Shown here piece after piece: positions 18,548-27,906 of a stretch of 64,000 nucleotides of DNA. A program made the position numbers and the translations under genes. The stretch is taken from positions 434,001-498,000 of the forward strand of contig NZ_SLVP01000001.1 of NCBI RefSeq assembly GCF_004345425.1, written 5' to 3'. Source of the stretch: Paenibacillus sp. BK033. Lineage in GTDB: Bacteria > Bacillota > Bacilli > Paenibacillales > Paenibacillaceae. Below the pieces are notes generated by a model. That model ran no database searches, was not told the DNA's origin, and was given only the letters and a program-made list of their open reading frames with translations. Within the stretch, counting starts at the first letter, position 1, and every line of letters starts with the position of its first letter.

Positions 18548-18813
18548 AACTTGATATAACTTATGCGGCGAAAGAGCGCAGTAGCGGCTTAATCCCTGTT
18601 CTAGAAAGCCGGGGGGCGATGGAACCCGGCACACATTAAGTCCCGCGAAATACACTCTGGAGCATCCCGGGTAATGCCGGGCGGTTGCGGCGAACGATAT
18701 CTCGCCTAGAGCGGTATGAAGGTCAGCCTTGCGCAAGGCGGCTTCATGCAAGTTGGGTGGTACCACGGTAACTAATCGTCCCTATGTCTATTCAGACATA
18801 GGGGCGTTTTTTT
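18548..18813 (+). promoter_or_regulatory. T-box riboswitch, tyrosine-specific
   Basis: The T-box core TGGGTGGTACCACG lies at 18754-18767 and is followed by a terminator (CGTCCCTATGTCT / AGACATAGGGGCG, 18777-18806, then seven T). Upstream is a long structured stem I. The plausible specifier codon is TAC (Tyr) at 18651-18653, in GCGAAATACAC. Uncharged tRNA-Tyr would bind both the specifier and the UGGN bulge, form the antiterminator and allow tyrS transcription. Confidence 0.92.
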
Positions 18814-18846
18814 GTTTTTACCACGATTAAAAAGGAGATTAGACCA

Positions 18847-20106
18847 ATGAACATTATTGACGAACTGGAATGGCGCGACGCCATTAACCAACAAACCGAC
18901 GCAGAGGGATTGCGAGAATTGACGAACGAGAAGGCTGTTTCGCTCTATTGCGGGGTTGATCCGACGGGAGACAGCATGCATATCGGCCACTTGATCCCGT
19001 TTATGGTGCTCAAGCGGTTCCAGCTGGCGGGCCATCGTCCGGTTATTCTGATCGGGGGAGCGACCGGTACGATTGGCGACCCAAGCGGCCGCACATCCGA
19101 GCGTTCTTTGCAGACGCTGGAACAGATTCAGGCGAACGTGGAAGCGCTTGGCGCGCAGCTTCGCAAGCTGTTCCTCACCGAAGGCGATAACAATATGCGC
19201 ATGGTTAACAACTATGACTGGACGCATAAGATCAACGTTATCGAGTTCCTTCGCGACTACGGCAAAAACTTCAGCATCAACACGATGCTTGCGAAGGATG
19301 TCGTATCGAGCCGGCTTGAGAGCGGTATTTCGTTTACGGAGTTCTCGTACCAAATTTTGCAATCGCTCGACTTCTTGCATTTGTACCGGGAGGAGGACGT
19401 GCAGCTTCAAATCGGGGGCTCCGACCAATGGGGCAATATCACGAGCGGCCTTGACCTGATCCGCAAGAAGGAAGGCAGCGAAGCGAAAGCGTTTGGCCTG
19501 ACGATTCCGCTTATGCTGAAGGCTGACGGAACGAAGTTCGGCAAGACGGCGGGCGGCGCCATCTGGCTGGATCCGGAGAAGACCACTCCTTACGAGTTCT
19601 ACCAGTTCTGGGCTAACACGGACGACCGTGACGTCGTCAAATACTTGAAATACTTCACGTTCCTCTCGAAGGAAGAGATTGAAGGCTTGGCGGAGAAAGT
19701 GGCTACGGAGCCTCATAAACGCGAAGCTCAGAAGAAGCTTGCCGAAGAGATGACGCGCTTTGTCCATAGCGAAGAGCTGCTGCAGCAAGCGCTACGCATT
19801 ACGGCCGCGTTGTTCAGCGGCGATATCAAGTCGCTTAGCGCGGAAGAGATCGAGCAGGGCTTCAAGGAAATGCCGACATTCGAAGCGACGAACGAAGCGA
19901 AGAACATCGTGGATTGGCTGGTTGATCTCGGGATCGAGCCTTCCAAGCGCCAAGCACGGGAGGATATTACGAACGGTGCCATCTCCATGAACGGCGAGCG
20001 CGTAACCGACCTAGCGCTCGAGGTATCCTCGGAACACGCGATTGGAGGACGCTTCATCATTATCCGCAAGGGCAAGAAAAAATACAGTTTGGTGAAGATG
20101 GCGTAA
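18847..20106 (+). CDS. tyrS: tyrosyl-tRNA synthetase
   Basis: 419 residues, the normal bacterial length. Class I synthetase that charges tRNA-Tyr. The HIGH motif is in DSMHIGHLIPFM, the tyrosine pocket includes GGSDQWGNI, and the KMSKS loop reads KFGKTAGGA, the form seen in TyrS. A C-terminal S4 RNA-binding domain occupies about 352-419 (PSKRQAREDITNGAISMNGE). It starts at ATG 18847 behind AAAAGGAGATT, directly after the tyrosine T-box, which confirms the identity. Confidence 0.97.
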   Translation: MNIIDELEWRDAINQQTDAEGLRELTNEKAVSLYCGVDPTGDSMHIGHLIPFMVLKRFQLAGHRPVILIGGATGTIGDPSGRTSERSLQTLEQIQANVEALGAQLRKLFLTEGDNNMRMVNNYDWTHKINVIEFLRDYGKNFSINTMLAKDVVSSRLESGISFTEFSYQILQSLDFLHLYREEDVQLQIGGSDQWGNITSGLDLIRKKEGSEAKAFGLTIPLMLKADGTKFGKTAGGAIWLDPEKTTPYEFYQFWANTDDRDVVKYLKYFTFLSKEEIEGLAEKVATEPHKREAQKKLAEEMTRFVHSEELLQQALRITAALFSGDIKSLSAEEIEQGFKEMPTFEATNEAKNIVDWLVDLGIEPSKRQAREDITNGAISMNGERVTDLALEVSSEHAIGGRFIIIRKGKKKYSLVKMA

Positions 20107-20121
20107 GGCCGCCTGAAGAAA

Positions 20122-20166
20122 AACCCCTGCTTCAATCCCGTTTGGGAGGAGGCAGGGGTATTTTTG
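20122..20166 (+). terminator. tyrS terminator
   Basis: ACCCCTGC (20123-20130) pairs with GCAGGGGT (20152-20159), with an inner CCC/GGG helix, followed by a T-run. Confidence 0.8.
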
Positions 20167-20271
20167 TTTGTCGAATTTTATTATCGCAGCAACAGGCATG
20201 TTCGGCACGCTTGTCCACATAGAATGGAATACAGAAGGTAGGCAGGCGAATTCTGGAGATGAGGTGCGGAC

Positions 20272-20862
20272 ATGCTTCGGGGATACAAAGGATTTATGGT
20301 TGGCTTAGTAATGGGAGGTCTGCTGATGTCGGCTTTGCCTTCCATGGCAGCTACAAATAAAAGTTATTCATTGACGGAAGCGGCATATCCAATCGAAGTT
20401 AACGGTTCGGCCTATACCGGACAGGGATTGCCTGTCCTCACCTATAAAGGCAACACTTACGTTCCGCTTAGGGCGATGGGGGATATGCTGGGCGCTTCCG
20501 TGGCATGGAATGACAAGCTGGGAAAGGTCGTCATTTCCTCGGGAGCTGCAATCGCCCCATGCAATAACGCGTTCTGCGACGTGTTGGTCACCGGCTCGGC
20601 AGGTCATTATACCGTGACCGGAAAAGGCAGAGTGTTTGAGGCGGTTATGCAATACGCGGTGGAGGACGGCCATGATTATTTGCTCGAAGGCCATCAGCAG
20701 CTGGAGGAGGGGGTGCCCGCCTGGTCGCCGTTCTCCTTGGACATCACGATTCCGCCAGAGCAGCTGCCTGCGAACGGGACGCTGACGCTCGAGCTTTTCG
20801 AAAACAGCGCGAAGGACGGGTCGCGAATCAACGTCTTAACCATCCCTCTGGAGACGTTCTAG
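20272..20862 (+). CDS. secreted copper-amine-oxidase-N / Gmad2-like domain protein
   Basis: 196 residues with a signal peptide (about 1-27, MVGLVMGGLLMSALPSMAA). Next comes a copper amine oxidase N-terminal-like domain (about 38-85: PIEVNGSAYTG...YKGNTYVPLRAMGDMLGASVAWND), common in Paenibacillus exported proteins and not itself copper-binding. The C-terminal part (about 98-195) resembles the Gmad2 immunoglobulin-like domain of spore germination and sporulation proteins. ATG at 20272 lies 8 bp after GGAGATGAGGTG. Probably a cell-surface or spore-envelope structural protein; precise role unknown. Confidence 0.7.
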   Translation: MLRGYKGFMVGLVMGGLLMSALPSMAATNKSYSLTEAAYPIEVNGSAYTGQGLPVLTYKGNTYVPLRAMGDMLGASVAWNDKLGKVVISSGAAIAPCNNAFCDVLVTGSAGHYTVTGKGRVFEAVMQYAVEDGHDYLLEGHQQLEEGVPAWSPFSLDITIPPEQLPANGTLTLELFENSAKDGSRINVLTIPLETF

Positions 20863-20883
20863 CACTCTAGCATAAAATGCGCA

Positions 20884-20951
20884 GGCTGCTCAAAGCAGCC
20901 CTAAAGACGGCAAGCCAAAACGCATCATGCGTTCCGGTTTGCCGTTTTTTG
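20884..20951 (+). terminator. double hairpin terminator
   Basis: GGCTGCT/AGCAGCC (20884-20900) is followed by a long stem ACGGCAAGCC (20907-20916) / GGTTTGCCGT (20936-20945) with nested AACGC/GCGTT and six T. Confidence 0.8.
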
Positions 20952-21304
20952 TTGTGCCGCCAGAAAATGATTCTTTCGCCCTATATTTTAGCTAGTGAAA
21001 GGAAAAAACGTAAAATAAGATCTCAATTTATAATATTGAATATATTAATTTAAATTAAAACCAGACTAAAATCCACGAAACTTATCGAAATATAACGAGT
21101 TTATCCTTAAAATAGCTAAGTCTAATAGATGTCCGTTCCTTTTAAATGTACTAATGAAATATTGATTATATCTAATATTTATATTAATATGTGGGGCAAG
21201 AACTACTTCTTATCCTTTCAGGGTTTTTCGCAGCCTATCAATGACCTTCAAAACCAAATGAAGAAGATTGGCCGAACGGACGGTTCGGCCGCAAAGGAGG
21301 CATC
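20952..21304. other. AT-rich gap without a gene
   Basis: About 350 bp, markedly more AT-rich than its surroundings up to about 21240. No coding potential, repeat or convincing promoter was recognised. It ends with the ribosome binding site AAAGGAGG at 21294-21301. Confidence 0.5.
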
Positions 21305-23500
21305 ATGCGAGTGGGGAAACAGCATGAACGCGCCGAGTGGACGGGATTTCAGGAATCTCGTCCCTATGGTCCGAAGTATGATCTAAGAACGGATTTTGTC
21401 ATGGTGTACGGGTTGTCGGATAAGCTGGAGGAGCGCATCGAGGGCTGGAGGAAAGCCGGTTATACGATTCATCTCATGACCGGCGTGTCATGGGGCGAGT
21501 ACCAGGATTATCTGTACGAGAAATTCGACGGAAGAAATCACTGGGACGAGGCCCAGATGGACCGGTTCGGGAACTATATTCAGCATGGGAAAGACGTGCC
21601 GTATATGGATCCAACCATCGCTTTCTCCGAATATTTGGCGACCTATATCAAGAAGGCGATTGACTGCGGCGTCGAAGCCATCCATCTGGAGGAGCCGGAG
21701 TACTGGGCGGCATCGGGTTACTCCGAGGCGTTCAAGCGCGAGTGGCTGACCTATTACGGGGAGCCGTGGACGGCCCCCCACCTCTCGCCGGACGCGCAAT
21801 ACCGGGCTTCGAAGCTGAAGGCGTATCTGTACTACCGCGCGCTTGACCGGCTCTGCGCGCAGATGAAGGAATACGCGCTGGTTACTTATAACCGTCAGGT
21901 TCGGTTCTATGTTCCTACTCACAGCTTGATTAACTACACGCAATGGCGCATTATCAGCCCGGAGGCGCTGCTTGTGTCGATGCCGTCCTGCGACGGGTTT
22001 ATCGCTCAGATCTGGACGGGTACGGCCAGAACGCCGAATGTATACAGAGGCATCCGGCGGGAGCGTACCTTCGAGACGGCATTCCTGGAATACGGCGTCA
22101 TGCAGGAGCTGACCCGCGGTACGGGAAGGGATATGTGGTTCCTTCACGATCCGATCGAGGACAATCCCCGTTATAGCTGGAGTGATTACCGTTATAATTA
22201 TCGGGCGACCGTTATCGCTTCCCTTCTTCATCCCGGCGTATCGAAGTTTGAGGTCTGCCCTTGGCCGTGGCGGGTATTCACTCGAGACTATCCGACAGAG
22301 GACGGCAAAGGCAAGGAAGGAATACCGCCGAGCTACAAGACCGTTCTTCTTACGGTGATGAACGTGCTTCGGGATCTTCATCGTCATGAGGAAGAGCAGA
22401 CTGACGTCTATACAAGCGGGATCGGGCTGCTTTTGTCCAATTCGGCGATGTACCAGCGAGGCGATGTTCTGCCGGAAGAGCCGGAAATCTCTACGGGCAA
22501 AAAAGAAGGCGGCGTGACAACGTCGGATATGCTGTCGCCGGAACAACGGGAGCTGCTCGATTTCTCCGCGTTTTACGGGCTGGCGCTGCCGCTTGTGAAG
22601 CATGGCATCCCTCTGCGCCCCGTGCAGCTGGATAACGCGCTGACCTTCCCGGGATACTTGGATGATTACAAGGTGCTGCTGCTCAGCTATGAGTTCATGA
22701 AGCCTGAGCATGCGGGCTTGCACCAAGCGATTGCGGGCTGGGTCAGAGACGGAGGCGTGCTTATTTACGTCGGCGACGGAACGGATGCTTTCCATGGCGT
22801 ACGCGAATGGTGGAACCGGGAAGGAAGCCGCCGCTCTTACGAGCGTCCGGACCAGCATTTGTTCGAAACACTGGGGTTAGCGGCGAATCAGGAGGATGGC
22901 GAGTATGCTTGCGGGGGCGGATTTGTCCTTGTGCGGCGCGTGCATCCGGCCGCTCTATCGCGTACCGGCGAAGGCGCGGATTCCGTCCGGAGCGACGTGC
23001 AACTGGCGCTGAAGCTTAGAGGCGAAGCGGGTGCTTACCGGGAAAGCGGGATCCTTCGCGTCAAACGCGGTCCTTATGTTATTGCGCAAGCGTTGGACGA
23101 GACTGAGGTTGCCGACCGCAGTATACTCGAAGGAAGGTTTATAGACCTGTTTGAGGATGATCTCCCGATCGTCCAGAGCGTGGAACTGAAGCCGGGCGAC
23201 AATTGCTTATTATACGATTTGGACGCTGCGGGTACGGCAGGGGACGGCAAAGCGGCCAAGCTTCTGGTCAGCTCTTCGCGTATCGAAGACGAAGCGGCGG
23301 ATGAGAAGACGATTGCGTTCCGCTCGGAGAGTCCGTCGGATATGACGGTCAGCATCCGGTTGCTTGCCGCTTCGGCTCCGAAGCTGGTGACGGTGGACGG
23401 ACTTGCGGCGGATCATGTATTTGACGCAGCATCGGGAACTCTGCTCATCCGTCACTCCGGCAAGCCGGAAGGCGTATTGGTGGAAGCGGTCTGGAACTAA
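21305..23500 (+). CDS. unrecognised large protein with glycosidase-like TIM barrel and GATase-like domain
   Basis: 731 residues, no signal peptide. The first half reads like a beta/alpha barrel of clan GH-A type. GVEAIHLEEPEYWAASGYSEAF (two Glu after a beta-strand, then aromatic residues) sits where GH42-like enzymes carry the acid/base, and YRASKLKAYLYYRALDRL resembles their helix. Residues about 440-520 (LDDYKVLLLSYEFMKPEH, WVRDGGVLIYVGDG) look like the class I GATase-like middle domain of GH42. The rest is beta-rich. Only 4 bp separate AAAGGAGG from the ATG. I cannot assign a family; a polysaccharide-active cytosolic enzyme is inference. It is followed by a strong terminator, so it is monocistronic. 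Confidence 0.6.
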   Translation: MRVGKQHERAEWTGFQESRPYGPKYDLRTDFVMVYGLSDKLEERIEGWRKAGYTIHLMTGVSWGEYQDYLYEKFDGRNHWDEAQMDRFGNYIQHGKDVPYMDPTIAFSEYLATYIKKAIDCGVEAIHLEEPEYWAASGYSEAFKREWLTYYGEPWTAPHLSPDAQYRASKLKAYLYYRALDRLCAQMKEYALVTYNRQVRFYVPTHSLINYTQWRIISPEALLVSMPSCDGFIAQIWTGTARTPNVYRGIRRERTFETAFLEYGVMQELTRGTGRDMWFLHDPIEDNPRYSWSDYRYNYRATVIASLLHPGVSKFEVCPWPWRVFTRDYPTEDGKGKEGIPPSYKTVLLTVMNVLRDLHRHEEEQTDVYTSGIGLLLSNSAMYQRGDVLPEEPEISTGKKEGGVTTSDMLSPEQRELLDFSAFYGLALPLVKHGIPLRPVQLDNALTFPGYLDDYKVLLLSYEFMKPEHAGLHQAIAGWVRDGGVLIYVGDGTDAFHGVREWWNREGSRRSYERPDQHLFETLGLAANQEDGEYACGGGFVLVRRVHPAALSRTGEGADSVRSDVQLALKLRGEAGAYRESGILRVKRGPYVIAQALDETEVADRSILEGRFIDLFEDDLPIVQSVELKPGDNCLLYDLDAAGTAGDGKAAKLLVSSSRIEDEAADEKTIAFRSESPSDMTVSIRLLAASAPKLVTVDGLAADHVFDAASGTLLIRHSGKPEGVLVEAVWN

Positions 23501-23525
23501 CTTGGAGGTTTAACGAATAACGGCG

Positions 23526-23554
23526 AACGGCGCAGAGATGCGCCGTTATTTTTT
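23526..23554 (+). terminator. strong terminator
   Basis: Perfect 9-bp stem AACGGCGCA / TGCGCCGTT (23526-23534, 23539-23547), GAGA loop, then A plus seven T. Confidence 0.9.
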
Positions 23555-23695
23555 TGCCATAGGCAGCTTCCCTGGATATTAAAACGGTCATTTTCGGCAA
23601 TTTTTTACGCTGCGAAAACATTTCTACGAAATGGAATTGATGCTTAAGCCCTATAGTAGTGCTAAAGGAGTTCATAGAGAGAAAGGTGAGAGACT

Positions 23696-24835
23696 ATGAC
23701 CATTGCTGTATTGGATCGTCAACCGCAAGAGAAACCAGTTGAAGCTGCTGCCCCGACCTCAACCCGCCTGCTGGAATATACCCGCAGGGCGCCGGTTATT
23801 GCAGCCTCCTGTTCCTGCAAAGATACCATTGCGTTATTCAAGCAATATCCGGACAGTGAATGCGTAGTTATAGCCGGTGAGGGGATCGATAAGGACAAGC
23901 CGGTAGGGCTTATGATGCGCAATCAGTTTTTTATGCGGCTGAGCCAAAGGTTTGGCGTAGACCTGTATTACGAAAAGCCGATAACGGAGCTGATGGATCC
24001 ATCCCCGTTAATCGTGGATCAATCGTATTCTCCGCAGCAATTGATCGATAATGCTCTAAAGCGCGATGACAGCGTTCTATATAATTGCGTAATTGTAACA
24101 AGAGAAGAACGGATAATCGGGATATTAACCGTATCGGATCTGCTTCGGATGTCCAGGCAGCTTCAGCAGGAAGCGGTGGACGGGCAGGTGAAGACAATCA
24201 AAAGCGTTGGCGGCCGTGTGAAAGAAATCGACGAGGCCGTAAGCTCGGTGCGTCAATCGGCCTTGCACGGGAAGCAGATTTCCGCGGATATGGTGGACCT
24301 GACGTTAAGCGGCAAAAATCAGTTGGACAAGGTGACGGCGGCGTTCGGCAAGCTTGCCGCGAATTCGATGCAGCAGGAGCACCGGATGAATGAGCTGCAG
24401 GCCGAAGCGGGCTCCATCAGCCATGTCTCCAAGCTGATCAAAGAGCTGGCGGAGCAGAGCAACCTGCTTGCCATTAACGCCTCTATCGAAGCGGCGCGCG
24501 CAGGCGAGCATGGCAGAGGATTCGCGGTAGTAGCGGGCGAGGTGATGAAGCTGGCCAGCGAAACGAAGCGTTCCGCCGAGGCGATTACGACGCTGACGAA
24601 GACGATCGTCGCCGCGATTGAACAGACCGCTTCGCTTGCCCGTGAAGGCCGGGAAGAGGCCGTTGTCAGCGAATCCTGCGTTCAAGAAGCAGGCAGCGTG
24701 TTCAGTCACCTGTTCCAGGCATCGGCGAACAGCAAGAACAGCACGGAACAGATTGGCAAGCTGTCGGAGCAGGCCTATCAGCAGACGGTGCATGTCTCCA
24801 AGGAGATCGATAAGCTTCTGGGGTCCTATTTTTAA
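23696..24835 (+). CDS. soluble CBS-domain methyl-accepting chemotaxis-type signalling protein
   Basis: 379 residues without membrane segments. Two CBS motifs (about 25-155; the second around [24 protein letters not shown]) form a Bateman module that normally binds adenine nucleotides. A short coiled region leads to an MCP signalling domain (about 190-375) with the conserved hairpin tip [29 protein letters not shown]. It would link cytoplasmic energy or nucleotide state to CheA/CheW signalling. Start ATG 23696 has GAAAGGTGAGAG upstream. It lies before pstB but a 208-bp gap with candidate regulatory sites separates them. Confidence 0.85.
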   Translation: MTIAVLDRQPQEKPVEAAAPTSTRLLEYTRRAPVIAASCSCKDTIALFKQYPDSECVVIAGEGIDKDKPVGLMMRNQFFMRLSQRFGVDLYYEKPITELMDPSPLIVDQSYSPQQLIDNALKRDDSVLYNCVIVTREERIIGILTVSDLLRMSRQLQQEAVDGQVKTIKSVGGRVKEIDEAVSSVRQSALHGKQISADMVDLTLSGKNQLDKVTAAFGKLAANSMQQEHRMNELQAEAGSISHVSKLIKELAEQSNLLAINASIEAARAGEHGRGFAVVAGEVMKLASETKRSAEAITTLTKTIVAAIEQTASLAREGREEAVVSESCVQEAGSVFSHLFQASANSKNSTEQIGKLSEQAYQQTVHVSKEIDKLLGSYF

Positions 24836-24842
24836 CACGGAA

Positions 24843-24948
24843 TTTACAAAACGACAATACCCGATTTACAAACGGCTAGTAGGATAGATACATCAGAGCA
24901 AAAAAATCGCAATTCACGATTATTCAATAGGTTACCCATTATACTTAC
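24843..24948 (+). promoter_or_regulatory. candidate PHO-box region before pstB
   Basis: TTTACA at 24843-24848 and 24865-24870 are exactly two 11-bp turns apart. Weaker hexamers (TTCACG 24913, TTCAAT 24923, TTACCC 24932) lie just upstream of a possible -10 TATACT (24940-24945). PhoP boxes are TTHAYA repeats with about 11-bp period; the match is partial. Confidence 0.35.
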
Positions 24949-25043
24949 GGTTATGATTCGAAATGAATGGCCAAGCCTCAGTATGAAACTCGTTCATCTG
25001 GGGCTGCTGTTCATTATCCATGTATATACGGAGGAGAACGATC

Positions 25044-25817
25044 ATGCAAACTTTATTGCAGACGCAACCCTTAATTAACATTAACAAATTGAATTTGTAT
25101 TACGGAGCTTTCCATGCTTTGAAGGATGTATCGCTCACGATTCCCGAGAAAGCGATCACCGCTTTCATCGGCCCTTCCGGCTGCGGCAAATCGACGCTGC
25201 TCCGGACGCTGAACCGGATGAACGACATGATCCCCGGCACAAGAATCGAAGGCAGCATCGCGATTGGCGGAACGGAAATCTACTCGAGCGACGTAGACGT
25301 CGAGACGCTTCGAAAGAAGGTTGGCATGGTGTTCCAGCAGCCGAATCCTTTTCCGAAATCCATCTACGATAACGTAGCTTACGGTCCGCGTCTCCATGGC
25401 ATTACGAACAAGAAGCAGCTGGACGAGATTGTCGAGACGAGCCTGAAGTCGGCTGTGCTGTGGGATGAAGTGAAGGATTATTTGAAGCGCTCCGCGCTTA
25501 GCCTCTCCGGCGGTCAGCAGCAGCGTCTATGCATTGCGCGCGCGATTGCCGTTAATCCGGATGTTCTGCTCATGGACGAGGCGACTTCGGCGCTTGACCC
25601 GATCTCGACGCTGAAGATTGAAGAATTGGCGCAAGAGCTGAAAGACCGTTATACGATTGTTATGGTTACGCATAACATGCATCAAGCGGCTCGTGTTTCG
25701 AATCAAACGGTATTTTTCTTGAACGGCGAGGTTGTGGAATTCTCGGAAACGGAGAAGCTGTTCTCCAATCCTAGCGACCAGCGCACGGAGGATTACATTA
25801 GCGGACGTTTCGGCTAA
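25044..25817 (+). CDS. pstB: phosphate ABC transporter ATP-binding protein PstB
   Basis: 257 residues. ATPase of the PstSCAB high-affinity phosphate importer, at the inner face of the membrane. Walker [11 protein letters not shown]-loop [23 protein letters not shown] (the PFPxSIxDNVxYG stretch is diagnostic for PstB), signature LSGGQQQR and Walker [14 protein letters not shown]. The C-terminus DYISGRFG is typical. ATG 25044 lies behind ACGGAGGAG. phoU follows 20 bp later. pstS, pstC and pstA are not in the window, so the permease must be encoded elsewhere. Confidence 0.95.
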   Translation: MQTLLQTQPLININKLNLYYGAFHALKDVSLTIPEKAITAFIGPSGCGKSTLLRTLNRMNDMIPGTRIEGSIAIGGTEIYSSDVDVETLRKKVGMVFQQPNPFPKSIYDNVAYGPRLHGITNKKQLDEIVETSLKSAVLWDEVKDYLKRSALSLSGGQQQRLCIARAIAVNPDVLLMDEATSALDPISTLKIEELAQELKDRYTIVMVTHNMHQAARVSNQTVFFLNGEVVEFSETEKLFSNPSDQRTEDYISGRFG

Positions 25818-25837
25818 CACAAGGGGGAAGTGTACAA

Positions 25838-26512
25838 ATGATGACGACAAGAAAAGAGTTTGACCATGGCCTGGAGCAGCTTCACAATCTGCTCGTTGAA
25901 ATGGGAACATTCGTGGAGGAAGCGCTTGTTGATTCAATGACGGCGTTAAGCGGCACGGATACGGAGAAGGCAAGAGCGATTATCAACAATGACCAGCATC
26001 TGAACAATCTGGAGGACAAGATTACCGATCTTGGCTCGAAATTGATCGCGACGCAACAGCCAGTTGCGAAGGACCTTCGCCGGATTCTGGCCGCTTTCAA
26101 GATCGCATCGGATCTGGAGAGAATGGGCGATCTTTGCGTAAACATTGCGAAGTTTGTTATCCGTCTCGAGGGCCAGCCGCTGATCAAACCATTGATTGAC
26201 CTGCCGCGCATGGCGGAAATCGTGCAGACGATGACGTACGAGTCGATTCAATCCTTTGTGCAGGAGAACGTGGATCTGGCTTACAAGCTGGCGACGGAAG
26301 ACGATCAGGTGGATGCGCTTTGCGCCCAAATCTCGCGCGAGCTGCTGTCGCTAATGATGGAGAACCCGCGCAACATCTCGCAGGCAACGGTTCTGAACTT
26401 CGTAGCCCGCAATATCGAGCGGATTGGCGACCATGCGACCAACATCGGCGAAAGCGTCGTGTACCTTGTAACGAACAAACGCCCTGATTTGAACACGCAG
26501 CATAGTATTTAA
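25838..26512 (+). CDS. phoU: phosphate signalling protein PhoU
   Basis: 224 residues, the usual length. Two PhoU three-helix repeats (about 8-110 and 115-210) with the metal-binding E/D-rich motifs: LERMGDLCVNIAKFV in the first and NIERIGDHATNIGESVVYLV in the second. It links PstSCAB transport to the PhoR kinase and represses the regulon when phosphate is plentiful. It is 20 bp downstream of pstB with an AAGGGGGAAG site, so the two form one operon, ended by the hairpin at 26523. Confidence 0.95.
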   Translation: MMTTRKEFDHGLEQLHNLLVEMGTFVEEALVDSMTALSGTDTEKARAIINNDQHLNNLEDKITDLGSKLIATQQPVAKDLRRILAAFKIASDLERMGDLCVNIAKFVIRLEGQPLIKPLIDLPRMAEIVQTMTYESIQSFVQENVDLAYKLATEDDQVDALCAQISRELLSLMMENPRNISQATVLNFVARNIERIGDHATNIGESVVYLVTNKRPDLNTQHSI

Positions 26513-26522
26513 GAAGTTATAT

Positions 26523-26565
26523 AAAGCCTGTTATCCGAGTGACTCGGGTAACAGGCTTTCTTATC
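26523..26565. terminator. terminator between convergent phoU and HupE-like genes
   Basis: Long stem 26523-26559 (AAAGCCTGTTATCCGAGT with its near-complement), then TTTCTT; it ends 6 bp before the convergent stop. Confidence 0.85.
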
Positions 26566-26570
26566 TCTCA

Positions 26571-27776
26571 TTACAGAAGACGCTCGCATAACCAGAAGGC
26601 GCCGGCTGCGGCAATCAGAATAGATGCGGCTTGTACCGTCCGGAAATAACCTTTGTAACGCTGTGCATACCGGATTACAGGGACGGCCAATGCGATTAAG
26701 CAAAGCTGGATGATTTCGATCCCGATGTTGAAGCTTGCCAAGTCGATTGCTACGTACGGTTTGGGTATGTCCATGCCAAGCAGGATATCCGCGAAGCCCA
26801 TGCCATGAATCAGACCAAAAGCGAAGGTCACGAGCCAGCGGAACCGAACCTTTTGGAAGAAAATATTTTCGATTGCGACGTACACAATGCTAAAGGCGAT
26901 GACCGATTCGATAAAAGTCGAAGGAAAATGAAGAACATTCAGATACGTCAATGTCAATGTGATGCTGTGGGCAATCGTAAAGGCTGTAATGGTGGCCGCA
27001 TACTGCTTAAAGGTTTGTCTGCCTAACAGAAGGGCGAGCAAGAACAGCAGATGGTCATAACCGCCCAGGATATGATGCATGCCTAGCTTGAAGAAAGAGA
27101 ACCAGGCGGAATCCTCCAGGCTAAAACCGGACTTAGATGCAGATTCCCGGGTTGCTGAAGGTTGCGACTGCGAGGCGTTTGCCGCGGCGGCTGACGGAGA
27201 ATCTTGTGCTGGTGCTGCTTGTCCTTGTTCGACCTGCGGTTCCGTATGAATCATCGTCCAATCGCGGTCTTTGCCCGTCAGGATAGCCTGACTAACGTCG
27301 GAGCCGCTTTTTGCGACAAGCAGGTTGGCATAATTCGTATTATTGTCGTTGGAATACAGGCCGTCGTTCAAATGAACGGTTTGGCCATAAGGGACAGCCG
27401 GGTAAATAAAATGAACGGTGACATAGGTCATATCGTTCTTCTTCGAAAACTCGATGCCTGCATCTTCCCCTGCTTGATCCTGCTGTCCGACTTCGAGATA
27501 CATGGAATCCTCGATAAAATGGATAATCGTTGCCCGATTAGCCGTTAACTCGTTCTGATCGAGCTTGCCGTCTCCGTTTGTATCCACATCAACCTTCTCC
27601 AACACGGATAATTCGTCAAGGGAGAAGTCCAGCTTCGTCTGGTTCTGCTCAAACGTAATCTCGGTATAGCTTGCACTAAGCGGATGAGCGCTTGCTATAC
27701 CCGGCATCGTCATAAGCGGAATAGTCATGAACAAAAGCGATAGAATAAACCGCCTAGATTTTAAAATTTTGTTCAA
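26571..27776 (-). CDS. HupE/UreJ-family membrane protein with EF-hand motif
   Basis: 401 residues. A signal peptide (about 1-30, ending GIASAHP) is followed by an extracytoplasmic domain (31-225) with a canonical EF-hand loop DVDTNGDGKLDQNE (about 63-76) and an Ala/Ser/Gln-rich linker. The C-terminal membrane domain (about 235-400) opens with GMHHILGGYDHLLFLLALLLG, the His-rich signature of the HupE/UreJ_2 family; the other His are in AHSITLTL and GLIHGMGFAD. Family members are suspected nickel or cobalt permeases or metal handlers. Start is TTG at 27776 with CTGGAGG 8 bp before. It is divergent from the giant phosphoesterase; a shared phosphate or metal response is possible but unproven. Confidence 0.8.
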   Translation of the reverse strand: MNKILKSRRFILSLLFMTIPLMTMPGIASAHPLSASYTEITFEQNQTKLDFSLDELSVLEKVDVDTNGDGKLDQNELTANRATIIHFIEDSMYLEVGQQDQAGEDAGIEFSKKNDMTYVTVHFIYPAVPYGQTVHLNDGLYSNDNNTNYANLLVAKSGSDVSQAILTGKDRDWTMIHTEPQVEQGQAAPAQDSPSAAAANASQSQPSATRESASKSGFSLEDSAWFSFFKLGMHHILGGYDHLLFLLALLLGRQTFKQYAATITAFTIAHSITLTLTYLNVLHFPSTFIESVIAFSIVYVAIENIFFQKVRFRWLVTFAFGLIHGMGFADILLGMDIPKPYVAIDLASFNIGIEIIQLCLIALAVPVIRYAQRYKGYFRTVQAASILIAAAGAFWLCERLL

Positions 27777-27867
27777 TCAAAGAACCTCCAGAATAGATAT
27801 GTTTAATTAAAATTATAGGTCTGAAGGAAAAGTCGTGTCAATTAAATTAACTTAATTGAAAATAAAG

Positions 27868-27906
27868 TTTACATACACTTAACATTAGATGAGGAATTTG
27901 TTTACA
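27868..27906 (+). promoter_or_regulatory. PHO-box-like array upstream of the giant phosphoesterase
   Basis: TTTACA (27868), TTAACA (27879) and TTTACA (27901) fall on an exact 11-bp register (offsets 0, 11, 33). All three fit TTHAYA on the strand of the gene at 28105. A possible -10 (CATAAT, 27966-27971) lies about 60 bp downstream, rather far. The rest of the 328-bp gap is AT-rich with no gene. Confidence 0.5.

Noticed and set aside
16406-18766. A 786-residue open frame antisense to the beta-galactosidase gene
   Set aside because: It shadows the codon pattern of a confident GH42 gene, runs through the T-box leader and has no family resemblance.
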